A stretch of DNA of 64,000 bases. Source: RHLJ01 sp965601955 (GTDB taxonomy: Bacteria; Bacteroidota; Rhodothermia; Balneolales; Balneolaceae). Both the position numbers and the translations under genes were made by a program. The notes under the pieces were generated by a model. The model was given only the letters and a program-made list of their open reading frames with translations. It searched no databases and was not told the DNA's origin. Of the stretch, positions 16,875-25,820 are shown in pieces (within the stretch, counting starts at the first letter, position 1; each line of letters begins with the position of its first letter). Location: NCBI GenBank assembly GCA_965601955.1, contig OZ271855.1:2542001-2606000 (forward strand). The letters run 5' to 3'.

Positions 16875-18857
16875 GTGATCAAACCAACAAAAAAGATTAG
16901 CAAAAAAAGAGCCCTGGAGATTTATCGGGCACTGCTCCTCCCCCGCTCTATTGAAGAACGAATGCTTAAGCTTCTTCGCCAAAACAAGATCAGTAAATGG
17001 TTTTCCGGAATCGGACAAGAGGCTATTGCCGTTGGAGTTACGCTAACCAGTAAACAAGAAGATTATATACTTCCCATGCACCGTAACCTGGGAGTGTTTA
17101 CTACCCGGGAAGTCCCCTTCTATCCTCTCTTCTGCCAACTCTTTGGAAAGGCAGATGGCTTTAGCAAAGGCAGAGAACGCTCCTTCCATTTTGGGGTAAT
17201 GGAGTACAATATTGTTGGGATGATCTCTCACCTGGCAGCTATGATGCCGGTTGCTGATGGAATTGCATTGGCTAAACAACTAAAGAAAGAAGATGCCGTT
17301 GCTTTTTCCTTTTGTGGAGATGGGGCTACCAGCGAAGGAGATTTCCACGAGGCTATCAACCTGGCTGCAGTGTGGGAGTTACCTGTGATATTCATCATTG
17401 AAAACAATGGCTATGGACTCTCCACCCCCACCAAAGAGCAATATGCCTGCGAGCGATTGGTAGACAAAGCCAAAGGATATGGCATAGAAGGTTTTCACAT
17501 TGATGGAAATGATGTATTTGAAGTAATGGCTACCATCGAAAAGGCACGCAAATTAGCTGTTAAGGGAAAGCCTGTTCTAATTGAAGCCCAGACATTTAGA
17601 ATGCGTGGACATGAAGAAGCTTCTGGTACCGCTTATGTCCCACAGGACATGTTTGATAGCTGGTCGAAAAAGGATCCCATCACGCGAATAGAAGCATATC
17701 TCCAGTCTGAGCATAAGCTCAGCGAAGAGGCTCTATTAGACATCAAAAAAGAGGTAGAATCTTCATTCAGAGAAGACCTGGATAAGGCCCTTAATGCTGA
17801 GCTTCCCGTATTTGATAAGCAAACAGAGCTTAATGCGGTATTTTCAAACGAAGCTCCTGATATCTCCTCTATTGAAAAGAACAGTTCCTCTGAAAAACGC
17901 TTTATTGACGCCATACAACAATCCCTTGACCAGGCTTTTGAAGAAGACGACTCCTTCCTCATTATGGGACAGGATATTGCCGAATATGGAGGGGTGTTTA
18001 AAATCACAGAAGGCTTCATAGACAAGTTTGGAAAAGGCCGGGTCAGAAATACCCCCATTATTGAATCCGGGGCCTTAGGAGCTGCTTTAGGACTATCTTT
18101 GGAAGGGTTTAAACCCGTGATTGAAATGCAGTTCGCGGACTTTGTGAGTTGCGGGATGAACCAGATCATCCAGAACATAGCTAAATCCCATTACCGCTGG
18201 GCTCCACCAATGAATATTACCATCCGGCTTCCTCATGGAGCAGGTGTTGGTGCTGGCCCCTTCCACTCGCAATCACCGGAAGGCTGGTTTATGCCCCATG
18301 CAGGATTGAAGATCGTAGTCCCAGGAACCGTTGAAGATGCCCAGAACCTACTTTATAGCTCATTATATGATCCAAATCCGGTACTCTTCTTCGAACATAA
18401 AAAGCTGTACCGAAGCCTCAGAAGCATTACTCCTGATTCTATTTCTTATGAGCCTCTTGGTAAAGCCAAAATCCAGCGGGAAGGAAGCGATGCATCCATT
18501 ATCACTTATGGATATGGAGTACAATGGGCCCTGGAATTAGCTACTGAACTTGAAAAAGGCGGAATCTCCCTGGAAATCCTGGATCTTCGTTGTCTATCTC
18601 CCCTTGACCTGGAGGCTATTAAGGCTACCGTCCAAAAAACCAACCGGGTCTTATTACTCCAGGAACCTTCCCTTACCATGGGCCCAATGAGCGAAGTCTC
18701 CGCCCTCATTAACGAACACTGCTTTGAATGGCTGGATGCCCCCGTCCTCCGCTCCGCTGCTCTGGATATGCCTATTCCCTTCAATAAAGGTCTGGAAGAT
18801 GGCTATTTGAATTTGGAGGGGTTGAAGAGGAAGGTTGAGAGGTTGTTGGGGTATTAG
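16875..18857 (+). CDS. 2-oxoacid dehydrogenase E1, fused alpha and beta subunits
   Basis: A 660-residue thiamine-diphosphate enzyme that starts with GTG. Residues 1-320 are the E1-alpha type, with GDGATSEGDFHEA through ENNGYGLSTP forming the GDG...NN cofactor motif near 148-178. Residues 330-660 are the E1-beta type (IIESGALGAALGL, QFADFVSCGMNQ, PHGAGVGAGPFHSQ). Fusions of this kind in Bacteroidota are usually annotated as branched-chain 2-oxoacid (2-oxoisovalerate) dehydrogenase E1. Substrate choice between branched-chain acids and pyruvate cannot be settled from sequence alone. No E2 or E3 gene lies nearby. Confidence 0.92.
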   Translation: MIKPTKKISKKRALEIYRALLLPRSIEERMLKLLRQNKISKWFSGIGQEAIAVGVTLTSKQEDYILPMHRNLGVFTTREVPFYPLFCQLFGKADGFSKGRERSFHFGVMEYNIVGMISHLAAMMPVADGIALAKQLKKEDAVAFSFCGDGATSEGDFHEAINLAAVWELPVIFIIENNGYGLSTPTKEQYACERLVDKAKGYGIEGFHIDGNDVFEVMATIEKARKLAVKGKPVLIEAQTFRMRGHEEASGTAYVPQDMFDSWSKKDPITRIEAYLQSEHKLSEEALLDIKKEVESSFREDLDKALNAELPVFDKQTELNAVFSNEAPDISSIEKNSSSEKRFIDAIQQSLDQAFEEDDSFLIMGQDIAEYGGVFKITEGFIDKFGKGRVRNTPIIESGALGAALGLSLEGFKPVIEMQFADFVSCGMNQIIQNIAKSHYRWAPPMNITIRLPHGAGVGAGPFHSQSPEGWFMPHAGLKIVVPGTVEDAQNLLYSSLYDPNPVLFFEHKKLYRSLRSITPDSISYEPLGKAKIQREGSDASIITYGYGVQWALELATELEKGGISLEILDLRCLSPLDLEAIKATVQKTNRVLLLQEPSLTMGPMSEVSALINEHCFEWLDAPVLRSAALDMPIPFNKGLEDGYLNLEGLKRKVERLLGY

Positions 18858-18889
18858 TATTTTAAGTCATTTGTAAATATATATTTACC

Positions 18890-19567
18890 ATGCCGATAAA
18901 GGAAGAATTCTATCTAGCACAGTATCAAAACTGGACTTCAGTTTTAAGCAGAGTTAAGCAAAGTGAGCAAAGTTGGATTAATACTCTTTTACTAATTTAT
19001 GGTGGGCTTTATTTTTTTCAATTATTGGACTTTAAAGAAATCTTAATCGCTAACGAAATCGAACAAGATTTAAAGTGGCCACTATTAATAGGTTTATTGA
19101 TCCTCAACATTGTAATATCGTTAGTTTGGATGCATCAGTCATTAAATTTAAGAACTGAATACTACAACGCAATTTCAGAAATACAGAAGATTCATATTAA
19201 ACTTGAATTACCTGGGTACGACCATTGGTTAGGAACACTAAAAGAGAATAAGGAAGAGACACAATTCGATATATGGTATAAAGTCAGGACAAAACCCAAT
19301 CGCTCAAAATTGATAGACTTCTTATTAGTTAGTGGTTTAATGTTTACTTCAGGTTTGCTTTATATCATACGGTATATCAAACTGGATAATAATATTGAGA
19401 TTATATTCAGTGGAATCGTATTAATTGCTCTAGTTCTATATCCAATTGGGTTTTATAAAATTTCAGACAAAAACAGAATGAAAGAAATACACTCAAAATT
19501 TAAGGACGACGATACTGTTAATTCAGTACTTGAAGCCTATAGAAAGATAGAAGAGAAGAATTCTTAA
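18890..19567 (+). CDS. Unknown integral membrane protein, AT-rich
   Basis: A 225-residue protein with four predicted helices in two pairs: about 33-50 (LLLIYGGLYFFQLL) and 64-83 (WPLLIGLLILNIVISLVW), then about 142-160 and 170-190. A short conserved-looking loop (LELPGYDHWL) lies between the pairs. I recognise no family. Codon use is visibly more AT-rich than in the E1 gene upstream (many AAA, AAT, ATA and TTA codons), as in the next gene, suggesting the two were acquired together. A small palindromic repeat (19582-19604) separates them. Confidence 0.6.
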   Translation: MPIKEEFYLAQYQNWTSVLSRVKQSEQSWINTLLLIYGGLYFFQLLDFKEILIANEIEQDLKWPLLIGLLILNIVISLVWMHQSLNLRTEYYNAISEIQKIHIKLELPGYDHWLGTLKENKEETQFDIWYKVRTKPNRSKLIDFLLVSGLMFTSGLLYIIRYIKLDNNIEIIFSGIVLIALVLYPIGFYKISDKNRMKEIHSKFKDDDTVNSVLEAYRKIEEKNS

Positions 19568-19581
19568 TGAGGCCCCTTCCT

Positions 19582-19604
19582 AGCGCAAGCGTCCGCTTGT
19601 GCAG
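19582..19604. repeat. Small GC-rich palindrome, family C
   Basis: AGCGCAAGCGTCCGCTTGTGC folds back on itself around TCC. Related copies are at 20396-20416 (AGCACAAGCGGACGCTTG) and 47041-47060 (AGCTCAAGCATCCGCTTGG). It stands out as GC-rich in an AT-rich setting. Confidence 0.65.
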
Positions 19605-19624
19605 GCTAACTAATTTAATAGATT

Positions 19625-20314
19625 ATGAAACCACAATTCAGCAGCTTTTCATATGACCAATTAGTTGAAAGCTTTAATAACATCAATCAAAAGCTATACC
19701 CTGAATATTTATCCGAACTCCTATCAGAACTAGAAAAGAAAAAACCAGACCATATTGAAATTGTAAAGGTTAACTCTGGTTACAGGGTATTAGAAAAAGA
19801 TCAAATGCCCATTGAAATAGACAACTTTGAGCCTGTTACTTTTTCTTACAATACTGGAAGCAAAGAATTCAATTCTAACTTCATAAAAGTATACATAGCT
19901 ACGGTTATTCCACTGTCTTTGGTAGTATTAATACGAATTAAATTTAGCGATATCGCTTACAAAGAAGAGTTACTTATTGGGTTTCCTATACTTTTAGTTT
20001 TGAGCATAATCATTTCATTTGTATATCGCGAGAAGTCTAACAAGACAATAAAACTGACTTTCAAAAATTCTTCTATTGAAGAACAGAGAGGAAAAAAGAA
20101 CAAAACATTTCTTCTTGAAGAACTAAGATCTATTGAAGTAAAAGAAGCAAAAAATGATTTTGTAGATATTATTAACCTTTATTTTGAAGATAATAGAAAG
20201 CTAGTTTTTTCTAGTTTTGAACCAAATTATCATAAGATTAAATCATACTTGAAAGAATACCTTACACAGAGAATGAACTATGAGAAATATCTTTCTTCTG
20301 GCTCGACTCTTTGA
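19625..20314 (+). CDS. Unknown two-helix membrane protein, AT-rich
   Basis: A 229-residue protein I do not recognise. Residues 1-75 are soluble, with an N-terminal helical region (YDQLVESFNNIN, LSELLSELEKKKP). Two adjacent membrane helices follow (about 87-104, VYIATVIPLSLVVLI; 116-134, LLIGFPILLVLSIIISF). Residues 140-229 are a beta-rich cytoplasmic domain (IKLTFKNSSIEE, LLEELRSIEVKEA, LVFSSFEPNYHKI) that looks like a PH-like bacterial domain. It lies 57 bp after another unknown AT-rich membrane gene and is probably co-transcribed. No function is assigned. Confidence 0.6.
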   Translation: MKPQFSSFSYDQLVESFNNINQKLYPEYLSELLSELEKKKPDHIEIVKVNSGYRVLEKDQMPIEIDNFEPVTFSYNTGSKEFNSNFIKVYIATVIPLSLVVLIRIKFSDIAYKEELLIGFPILLVLSIIISFVYREKSNKTIKLTFKNSSIEEQRGKKNKTFLLEELRSIEVKEAKNDFVDIINLYFEDNRKLVFSSFEPNYHKIKSYLKEYLTQRMNYEKYLSSGSTL

Positions 20315-20761
20315 CTAAATAACAACCCAAACTAGTACAAGAATGGCTTGCGCTAGCAATTTGGTTAAGGGGATACTGAACAACCCTGCCTACTTAGCAC
20401 AAGCGGACGCTTGAACCAGTTTCAGTCATGCTGAACTCGATTCAGCATCTGTAAAAAGTGACTTTAGTTTGTTGCAAGTCCTGTATCAACGAATCATACC
20501 CGACAGATCCCGGATCAAGCCTGCCCTGCCTACCGCAGGCAGGCTGTCGGCAGACAGGTCCGAGATGACGACTTATAGTCACTCTGAGCTTAGCGAAGAG
20601 TCAGCACAACTACTCTCTAGCTGGATTGTAATTGTGCTGATCGATCGCCCCGATAAATCGGGACTCAGGATGACTTAACTCTGATTGGCTATTATGCCAA
20701 GATTATCTTGCACTTTAGCCAACAGATATCTTCCTTGCGGATGAATTTTTGATTCTTATAA
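20315..20761. repeat. 447-bp gene-free interval packed with dispersed repeats
   Basis: I see no gene here. In order it holds a family C palindrome (20396-20416); a family B element (20484-20569), from ATCAACGAATCATACC to GGTCCGAGATGACG; a 72-bp unit (20571-20642) repeated directly at 22833-22904; and a family A element (20577-20675) ending ACTCAGGATGACT. An internal palindrome, CTGCCTACCGCAGGCAGG, lies near 20526-20543. The last 85 bp should carry the promoter of the permease gene. Confidence 0.7.
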
Positions 20762-22795
20762 ATGGCGGAGCAATCGGGTTTTAAACGAAATGTTGGACTA
20801 TTCATGGCGGTGATGATTGGCATCGGCGCGATGATGGGTCCGGGTATTTTCGCATTGCCAAGTATAGTGGCCGAATCCGCCGGACCTTTAGGTATTATTG
20901 CCTATTTAGCGATGGGCTTACTTACCCTTTTCACTGCGTTAAGCTACAGCGAGTTGGGTGCTGCTCTTCCCATTGCCGGTGGTGGTTATTCCTTTACAAG
21001 CCGAACTCTCCCCCGCCCTGTCGCTTTTCTTACTGGCTGGTTTTTCTGGATTGGAAACACCTTAGCATGTTCTTTGTATGTGGTCATTTTTGCTTACACC
21101 ATTAAAAACTATTTCTTTCCGGATATAAGTGTTCTATTAATCGTACTGGTCACCACCTTGTTCTTTACCCTCACAAATCTACGTGGTCAGGCTGAGGCTC
21201 TTTTAGTGATTACCATCATGAATATTATTGAATTGGTGGTGTTGGTAGGCGTCGGAATTCTTGGTGCTTTTTATGTTGAACCAACAAACCTGGAACCTTT
21301 TACACCTTATGGATTGGATCCACTTATCCCAACAATGGGACTTATTTATATTTCATATGTAGGCTTCGATCTCATCACTGTTGCAGCCGAAGAAATCGTT
21401 GATCCTGCCAGGAATATTCCCCGTGCGATCTTAATTACGCTTTGGGTGGGTATTGTTATTTATGTGCTGTTACTGTGGGTGATGATGGGCGTTGTTAATT
21501 ACACAGAATTGGCCAATACCAGCACGCCATTTATATATGTAGCCGATTTATTGTTCGGTACCTGGGGACGTTGGGCAGGTATTATTGCTACCATTATGGC
21601 CAGTTTATCCGCTTTTAGTGTTACGCTTGGAGCCAGCTCACGCGTACTGTTTGCTTTAGGGCGTGACGGGCATTTCCCAGCAGTCTTTGCCCGATTACAC
21701 ACAAAGTTTAAGACTCCTCATATCGCTCTTTTTGTTTGTGCTGGTCTTGTTGCAGTCCTTGGTGCATCTGGCGTAGTTCGTGTATTAGCTTCAGCCAGTA
21801 GCTTTGGATATTTGATCGCAATCGGAATAGTGAATTACACTGTAATTGCCCTGCACAAAAACATGCCTAATCTTAGGCGACCTTATAGAATCGTTTTATA
21901 CCCGATAGTTCCAGTGCTAGGAATCATTTCTTGTTGGTTCTTTGTACCTATGCTCGATCCACAAAGTCTAATTCTCGGGATTGGACTCACACTGGTTGGC
22001 GTAATACTGTATTTTCTGTTACCCAATAACCGCAAGGTGTTAGATCGTATTCCGGTATATATAAATCGGATAAAAATTAAAATACAATCTTATTGGAGGC
22101 CACGTATGAACGTATTAATAATTGGCGGCGGTAACCTGGGAGGCAATATTGCTGATCGTCTGATGAAACAGGATGAATTCCGCATGATATTTCGCTCTTC
22201 AGTGTATCAGATTACGTTTATTGAAAAAGACAAAGATCGAAGTGAAGAACTGGGAAAGCGATACAACGTTCCTGTTTTTACCGGTGATGGAACCAAACAA
22301 GAGTTACTGGAACAAGTGGAACCAAGAAAGATGGACGTTGCAATAGCCGCAACAAATGATGACGAGCGCAATTCCATAATGGCATTGCAAGCAAAAAGAC
22401 TCGGTGTAAAAAAGGTTATTGCCATTGCTCGTGATCCCTCCTACATCTCATTGCTCGAAGACAATGGCATTGTTTGTATCAGTTCTCCATTAGCTACAGC
22501 CTCTATGGTAGAAAATTATCTTGATCGCCCGGGAGTGGCTGATCTTTTTTCAATCGAAAGTGGGGTTGCCAGCTTGATTGATATGAAAGTACCGGCGAAA
22601 GCAAAGGTTGTTGGAAAGGTCATTGAGGAAATTAACATTCCTACAGAATGCGTTGTTGCTGCATTAGTCCGTGACAAGAAATTCGTGGTACCCAGAGGCA
22701 AAACCGAGATTCTCGCCAATGATCATGTGATATTTGTTGGTACGAATGAGGCAATTCAAGATGTAAGTGACATCTTTACTGAAGTTCAGGAGTAA
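20762..22795 (+). CDS. APC-family amino acid permease fused to an RCK/TrkA domain
   Basis: A 677-residue fusion. Residues 10-430 form a 12-helix APC transporter, starting with the GIGAMMGPGIFALP helix-1 motif for substrate binding. Residues 449-575 are a TrkA-N/RCK Rossmann domain with GGGNLGG and FTGDGTKQELL. Residues 590-677 are a TrkA-C domain (VVGKVIEEINIP, DHVIFVGTNEAI). RCK domains gate K+ channels and Trk/Ktr transporters by binding nucleotides, so this transporter is probably ligand-gated. Substrate could be amino acids or K+, as in KUP/APC-type carriers. A GGAGG and in-frame ATG at 22095-22108 could yield a free RCK subunit. The gene is flanked by 72-bp direct repeats. Confidence 0.9.
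   Translation: MAEQSGFKRNVGLFMAVMIGIGAMMGPGIFALPSIVAESAGPLGIIAYLAMGLLTLFTALSYSELGAALPIAGGGYSFTSRTLPRPVAFLTGWFFWIGNTLACSLYVVIFAYTIKNYFFPDISVLLIVLVTTLFFTLTNLRGQAEALLVITIMNIIELVVLVGVGILGAFYVEPTNLEPFTPYGLDPLIPTMGLIYISYVGFDLITVAAEEIVDPARNIPRAILITLWVGIVIYVLLLWVMMGVVNYTELANTSTPFIYVADLLFGTWGRWAGIIATIMASLSAFSVTLGASSRVLFALGRDGHFPAVFARLHTKFKTPHIALFVCAGLVAVLGASGVVRVLASASSFGYLIAIGIVNYTVIALHKNMPNLRRPYRIVLYPIVPVLGIISCWFFVPMLDPQSLILGIGLTLVGVILYFLLPNNRKVLDRIPVYINRIKIKIQSYWRPRMNVLIIGGGNLGGNIADRLMKQDEFRMIFRSSVYQITFIEKDKDRSEELGKRYNVPVFTGDGTKQELLEQVEPRKMDVAIAATNDDERNSIMALQAKRLGVKKVIAIARDPSYISLLEDNGIVCISSPLATASMVENYLDRPGVADLFSIESGVASLIDMKVPAKAKVVGKVIEEINIPTECVVAALVRDKKFVVPRGKTEILANDHVIFVGTNEAIQDVSDIFTEVQE
22095..22108 (+). 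promoter_or_regulatory. Internal Shine-Dalgarno and ATG at the permease/RCK boundary
   Basis: GGAGG at 22095-22099 is followed after 6 nt by an in-frame ATG (22106-22108) that is codon 449, the first residue of the RCK domain (MNVLIIGGGN). Spacing is ideal for translation initiation. It could make a separate RCK protein of about 229 residues, as known for the MthK channel. Confidence 0.5.
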
Positions 22796-22832
22796 TCCTA
22801 TTTGAGTCATTCCCACGAGGTGGGAAGACACA

Positions 22833-22929
22833 ACTTATAGTCACTCTGAGCTTAGCGAAGAGTCAGCTCAACTAATTTCTAGCTGGATTGTAATTGTGCT
22901 GATCCTTCGGCGATAGCCTCAGGATGACC
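22833..22929. repeat. 72-bp direct repeat within a family A element
   Basis: Bases 22833-22904 match 20571-20642 with only three mismatches over 72 positions, in the same orientation on the other side of the permease gene. The rest, to 22929, ends GCCTCAGGATGACC, the family A terminus. It lies between convergent gene ends (permease and S9 peptidase). Confidence 0.8.
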
Positions 22930-22935
22930 TTAATA

Positions 22936-25677
22936 CTACCTCCCCTGAAAACGCTCGCCGGAGATAATCCATTCTGGTTCGCCCTCACCTTTCAGGTAGT
23001 AATCGAAATACTCTTTCATCCGGATGGCATAATCCAGCTTGTTTTCGAATTTCTGTAGGTGATGTGGTTCTCCATGGTACTGGAGGAAAATCACGTCTTT
23101 GTCGTAGCGGCGCATAGCCAGGTACATCTCAATACTCTGGTACCAGGGCACAGCACCATCATCATCCCCATGCTGGATGAGCATTGGGGTGGTAATTTGA
23201 TCGGCATAAAAGACCGGAGAATTTTCAATGTATTTCATCGGAGCTTCCACAAGGGTCTCTCCTATTCGGCTTTGCGTTTTCTCATACTGGAATTGACGTG
23301 CCAGTCCTGATGCCCAGCGAATTCCACTATAAGCACTGGTCATATTACTGACCGGAGCTCCGGAAACGGCTGCATCAAAAATATCCGTTTGAGTAACAAT
23401 AAAAGCGGTTTGATATCCACTCCAGGAATGACCGTGCAACCCCAGCTTATCGGGATCAGCAATGCCTATGTCAACGAGTTTCTGAATACCAGGAACCACA
23501 CTTTTGGTAGCGGCAAAACCAGGCCGGCCAATTTCAAAGCGTACATCTGGCAGGAATACTACATATCCATCAGACACATACTGGGCAAACACCGGGCGGT
23601 GATTGGTTCTAGGTTCGTTGAAATCATGTAAACGATTGGTATAAAACCGGTAGTAGTAGGTCATAATGGGATATTTCTTATTGGGATCGTAATCATCGGG
23701 TTTGATGACTATTCCCTGCATATAAATCCCGTCGGTGCTCAACCAGTCCACCAGTTCTGCTTTCCCCCAATTCCATTTCTCACTCAGGTTCTCATGTAGA
23801 TTCGTTTGCTTTGCAACATCTCTGAACATCCAATCATTGGCTACCCAAAGATTTGGAAATTCGTCATAAGCCTCTCGCTTGTAGAGAATAGCATCGGATT
23901 CATCTGCTTTGGCTACAAAAGTAAACTTCTTGTCTTCTTCAAGAAGCACGTTCACTTCCGAGTCGTTAATCCCGGTTGAATAGAAGCCGAAATTCTTGTT
24001 TAAATCGTGGTAAGAATTGAGAAGAACTTTCTGTTCAGGTGCGAAAGCATTCCCTGTATTATCCAAACGAGTGATACGGAAGATGCGATTCTCGGCCCTT
24101 CCTTCTCCTCCAGTAATGTTAGTCGTAGTTCCATTCCTGGTATCAAACTTCCAGATATCAAACTTATCGTAAATCAGTACATGAGCATCTTTGGAAGTCC
24201 AGCCGGCTACTCCGTAACCGGGAACAGCACTTGGATAATCATGATCTTCGTTATAAAACGGGTTGTCTATTCCTCCTGTTAAATTCCTGGAAGACTCATT
24301 CTCAACATCATACAAGTACCAGTGCTTCTCCTGGTAGTGGGCAACATACTTTCCTTCCTTAGAAAGCTGGGGAAATGAACCCTGGCGAGTTAGAAATTGC
24401 GTTTTTTCTCCCGTTTCTAAGTCTATGGTATAGAAATCACGGTAGGTACCATCCCAGGTTCTATCCTTTCGATATGGCAAGTTGCTATATCCAAGTACCA
24501 CATTCTCATTGTGATGTAGCTGAACATCAGGAACATTCTTATCACCTAATTGCACCCACTTTGCCCGTCTTCCAAAATGATATACTGCAGTGTACAGGTG
24601 ATTCTTTCGGCCATTCCAGGTCCGAATTTCATGCGTTTTGATGAGAGGATCATCCCCGTGCCAGATATCCAGTCCCCGATCATCAATAATGGAATTGATG
24701 TCATAAATATCGATCTCTCCTTCTTCCTCATCCTTTTTGTTATCCAAATCCACCATTTCACGGTCTCTCAGTGCAAAGAACAACCGATCTCCATCATGAG
24801 TAAACAGCAGACGATTTCGGGAGCGCAATGCAAACTCATCATCTACTTCACCAGGCTCCACTAGCGTACTCAGGTCTTTGTTCCTGGAAGTCCATAGCAT
24901 TAGCGATGCATCGCTTTCGATGAATGAACTATCGTATACTGCGGCGGCGTATGCCAGGTTCGATCTCTTTGGCTCCCAGGTCAAATTAGTAAACACCCCT
25001 GATTCCGTATTCTGTACGGTCATTGTTTCTTTTGCAGAGAGATCAAACAGGTATACCCCGTTTTCCATATCGGAGGTATCAATAACCGAATAGGCTAGAT
25101 AACTGGACAGACTGTCGAAGGCAAAGGCAGTAACAAATCCAAAGGTAAACTCCTCTTCTGTTCCTAATTCACGAAGTACCAACTCGGTACCAAGCTTCTT
25201 GTTTTTTGATTTCAGATCGGTGATCGCTTTTGTCTGAAGCTTCTTATAAACCAGCCATTCCCCACTATTCGAAAAACGGAAAGTGGTTACACTGTCGAAT
25301 TGAGTAATGGAACCATTATCCAGGGAAAGCAAACTCATTCCTGGTTTTGGAGCCTTCTTTTTTTCTTTAAGCTGAACTGCTAAAGAGACTTCTCGTTTCG
25401 CAACAACCCATTTCTCGTTAGAAGAGATCACGGGACTTGAACCCAGCTCGATTTGGTATTCCGTGTTTCCATTAACCTGATTGGCTACTGCATAACCATC
25501 TCCACGATCAGGCCAAACCCCGTAAATAAGCCAGTTTCCCTGGTCAGATATTCTTGGTGTGGTAAGGTCTTCGAATTTCATTACATCTTCGAAGGTGAAT
25601 ACCTCTTGTGCAACTGAGTGAATGGGTAGGATTAATACAATTGTAAATAGAAGAGCTCTTATTGAATTCAATTTCAT
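22936..25677 (-). CDS. Secreted S9 family prolyl oligopeptidase
   Basis: A 913-residue enzyme when started at ATG 25677, where a clean signal peptide begins (ALLFTIVLILPIHSVAQ). An in-frame ATG at 25701 would add eight polar residues. Residues 30-620 form a beta-propeller-like N-terminal region of WD/DPP-type blades. The alpha/beta hydrolase domain carries nucleophile Ser in LGLHGHSWSGY (about residue 751), Asp in QHGDDDGAVPW, and His in GEPHHLQ. The usual GHSWGGY reads GHSWSGY. It should cleave peptides in the periplasm or outside the cell, after proline or with dipeptidyl activity. There is no sorting domain. Confidence 0.92.
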   Translation of the reverse strand: MKLNSIRALLFTIVLILPIHSVAQEVFTFEDVMKFEDLTTPRISDQGNWLIYGVWPDRGDGYAVANQVNGNTEYQIELGSSPVISSNEKWVVAKREVSLAVQLKEKKKAPKPGMSLLSLDNGSITQFDSVTTFRFSNSGEWLVYKKLQTKAITDLKSKNKKLGTELVLRELGTEEEFTFGFVTAFAFDSLSSYLAYSVIDTSDMENGVYLFDLSAKETMTVQNTESGVFTNLTWEPKRSNLAYAAAVYDSSFIESDASLMLWTSRNKDLSTLVEPGEVDDEFALRSRNRLLFTHDGDRLFFALRDREMVDLDNKKDEEEGEIDIYDINSIIDDRGLDIWHGDDPLIKTHEIRTWNGRKNHLYTAVYHFGRRAKWVQLGDKNVPDVQLHHNENVVLGYSNLPYRKDRTWDGTYRDFYTIDLETGEKTQFLTRQGSFPQLSKEGKYVAHYQEKHWYLYDVENESSRNLTGGIDNPFYNEDHDYPSAVPGYGVAGWTSKDAHVLIYDKFDIWKFDTRNGTTTNITGGEGRAENRIFRITRLDNTGNAFAPEQKVLLNSYHDLNKNFGFYSTGINDSEVNVLLEEDKKFTFVAKADESDAILYKREAYDEFPNLWVANDWMFRDVAKQTNLHENLSEKWNWGKAELVDWLSTDGIYMQGIVIKPDDYDPNKKYPIMTYYYRFYTNRLHDFNEPRTNHRPVFAQYVSDGYVVFLPDVRFEIGRPGFAATKSVVPGIQKLVDIGIADPDKLGLHGHSWSGYQTAFIVTQTDIFDAAVSGAPVSNMTSAYSGIRWASGLARQFQYEKTQSRIGETLVEAPMKYIENSPVFYADQITTPMLIQHGDDDGAVPWYQSIEMYLAMRRYDKDVIFLQYHGEPHHLQKFENKLDYAIRMKEYFDYYLKGEGEPEWIISGERFQGR

Positions 25678-25820
25678 TGGTATCCGGTTAGTTTTATGCA
25701 TTCAAGTATAGCAAATTCGAAATGGTTTAAAAGCCAAGTTTTGTAAATCAGGATAATTTCCGTTCTTCTCTGAACATTGAACGTTGAACTCTCAACTTCG
25801 AACATCGAAGGATTTTTAGT

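Noticed and set aside
17633..18178. A 181-codon minus-strand open frame
   Set aside because: Antisense to the fused E1 gene, with no ribosome site or recognisable motif.
20396..20675. Closely spaced repeats as a CRISPR array
   Set aside because: The units differ in sequence and length, and there are no regular spacers or cas genes.
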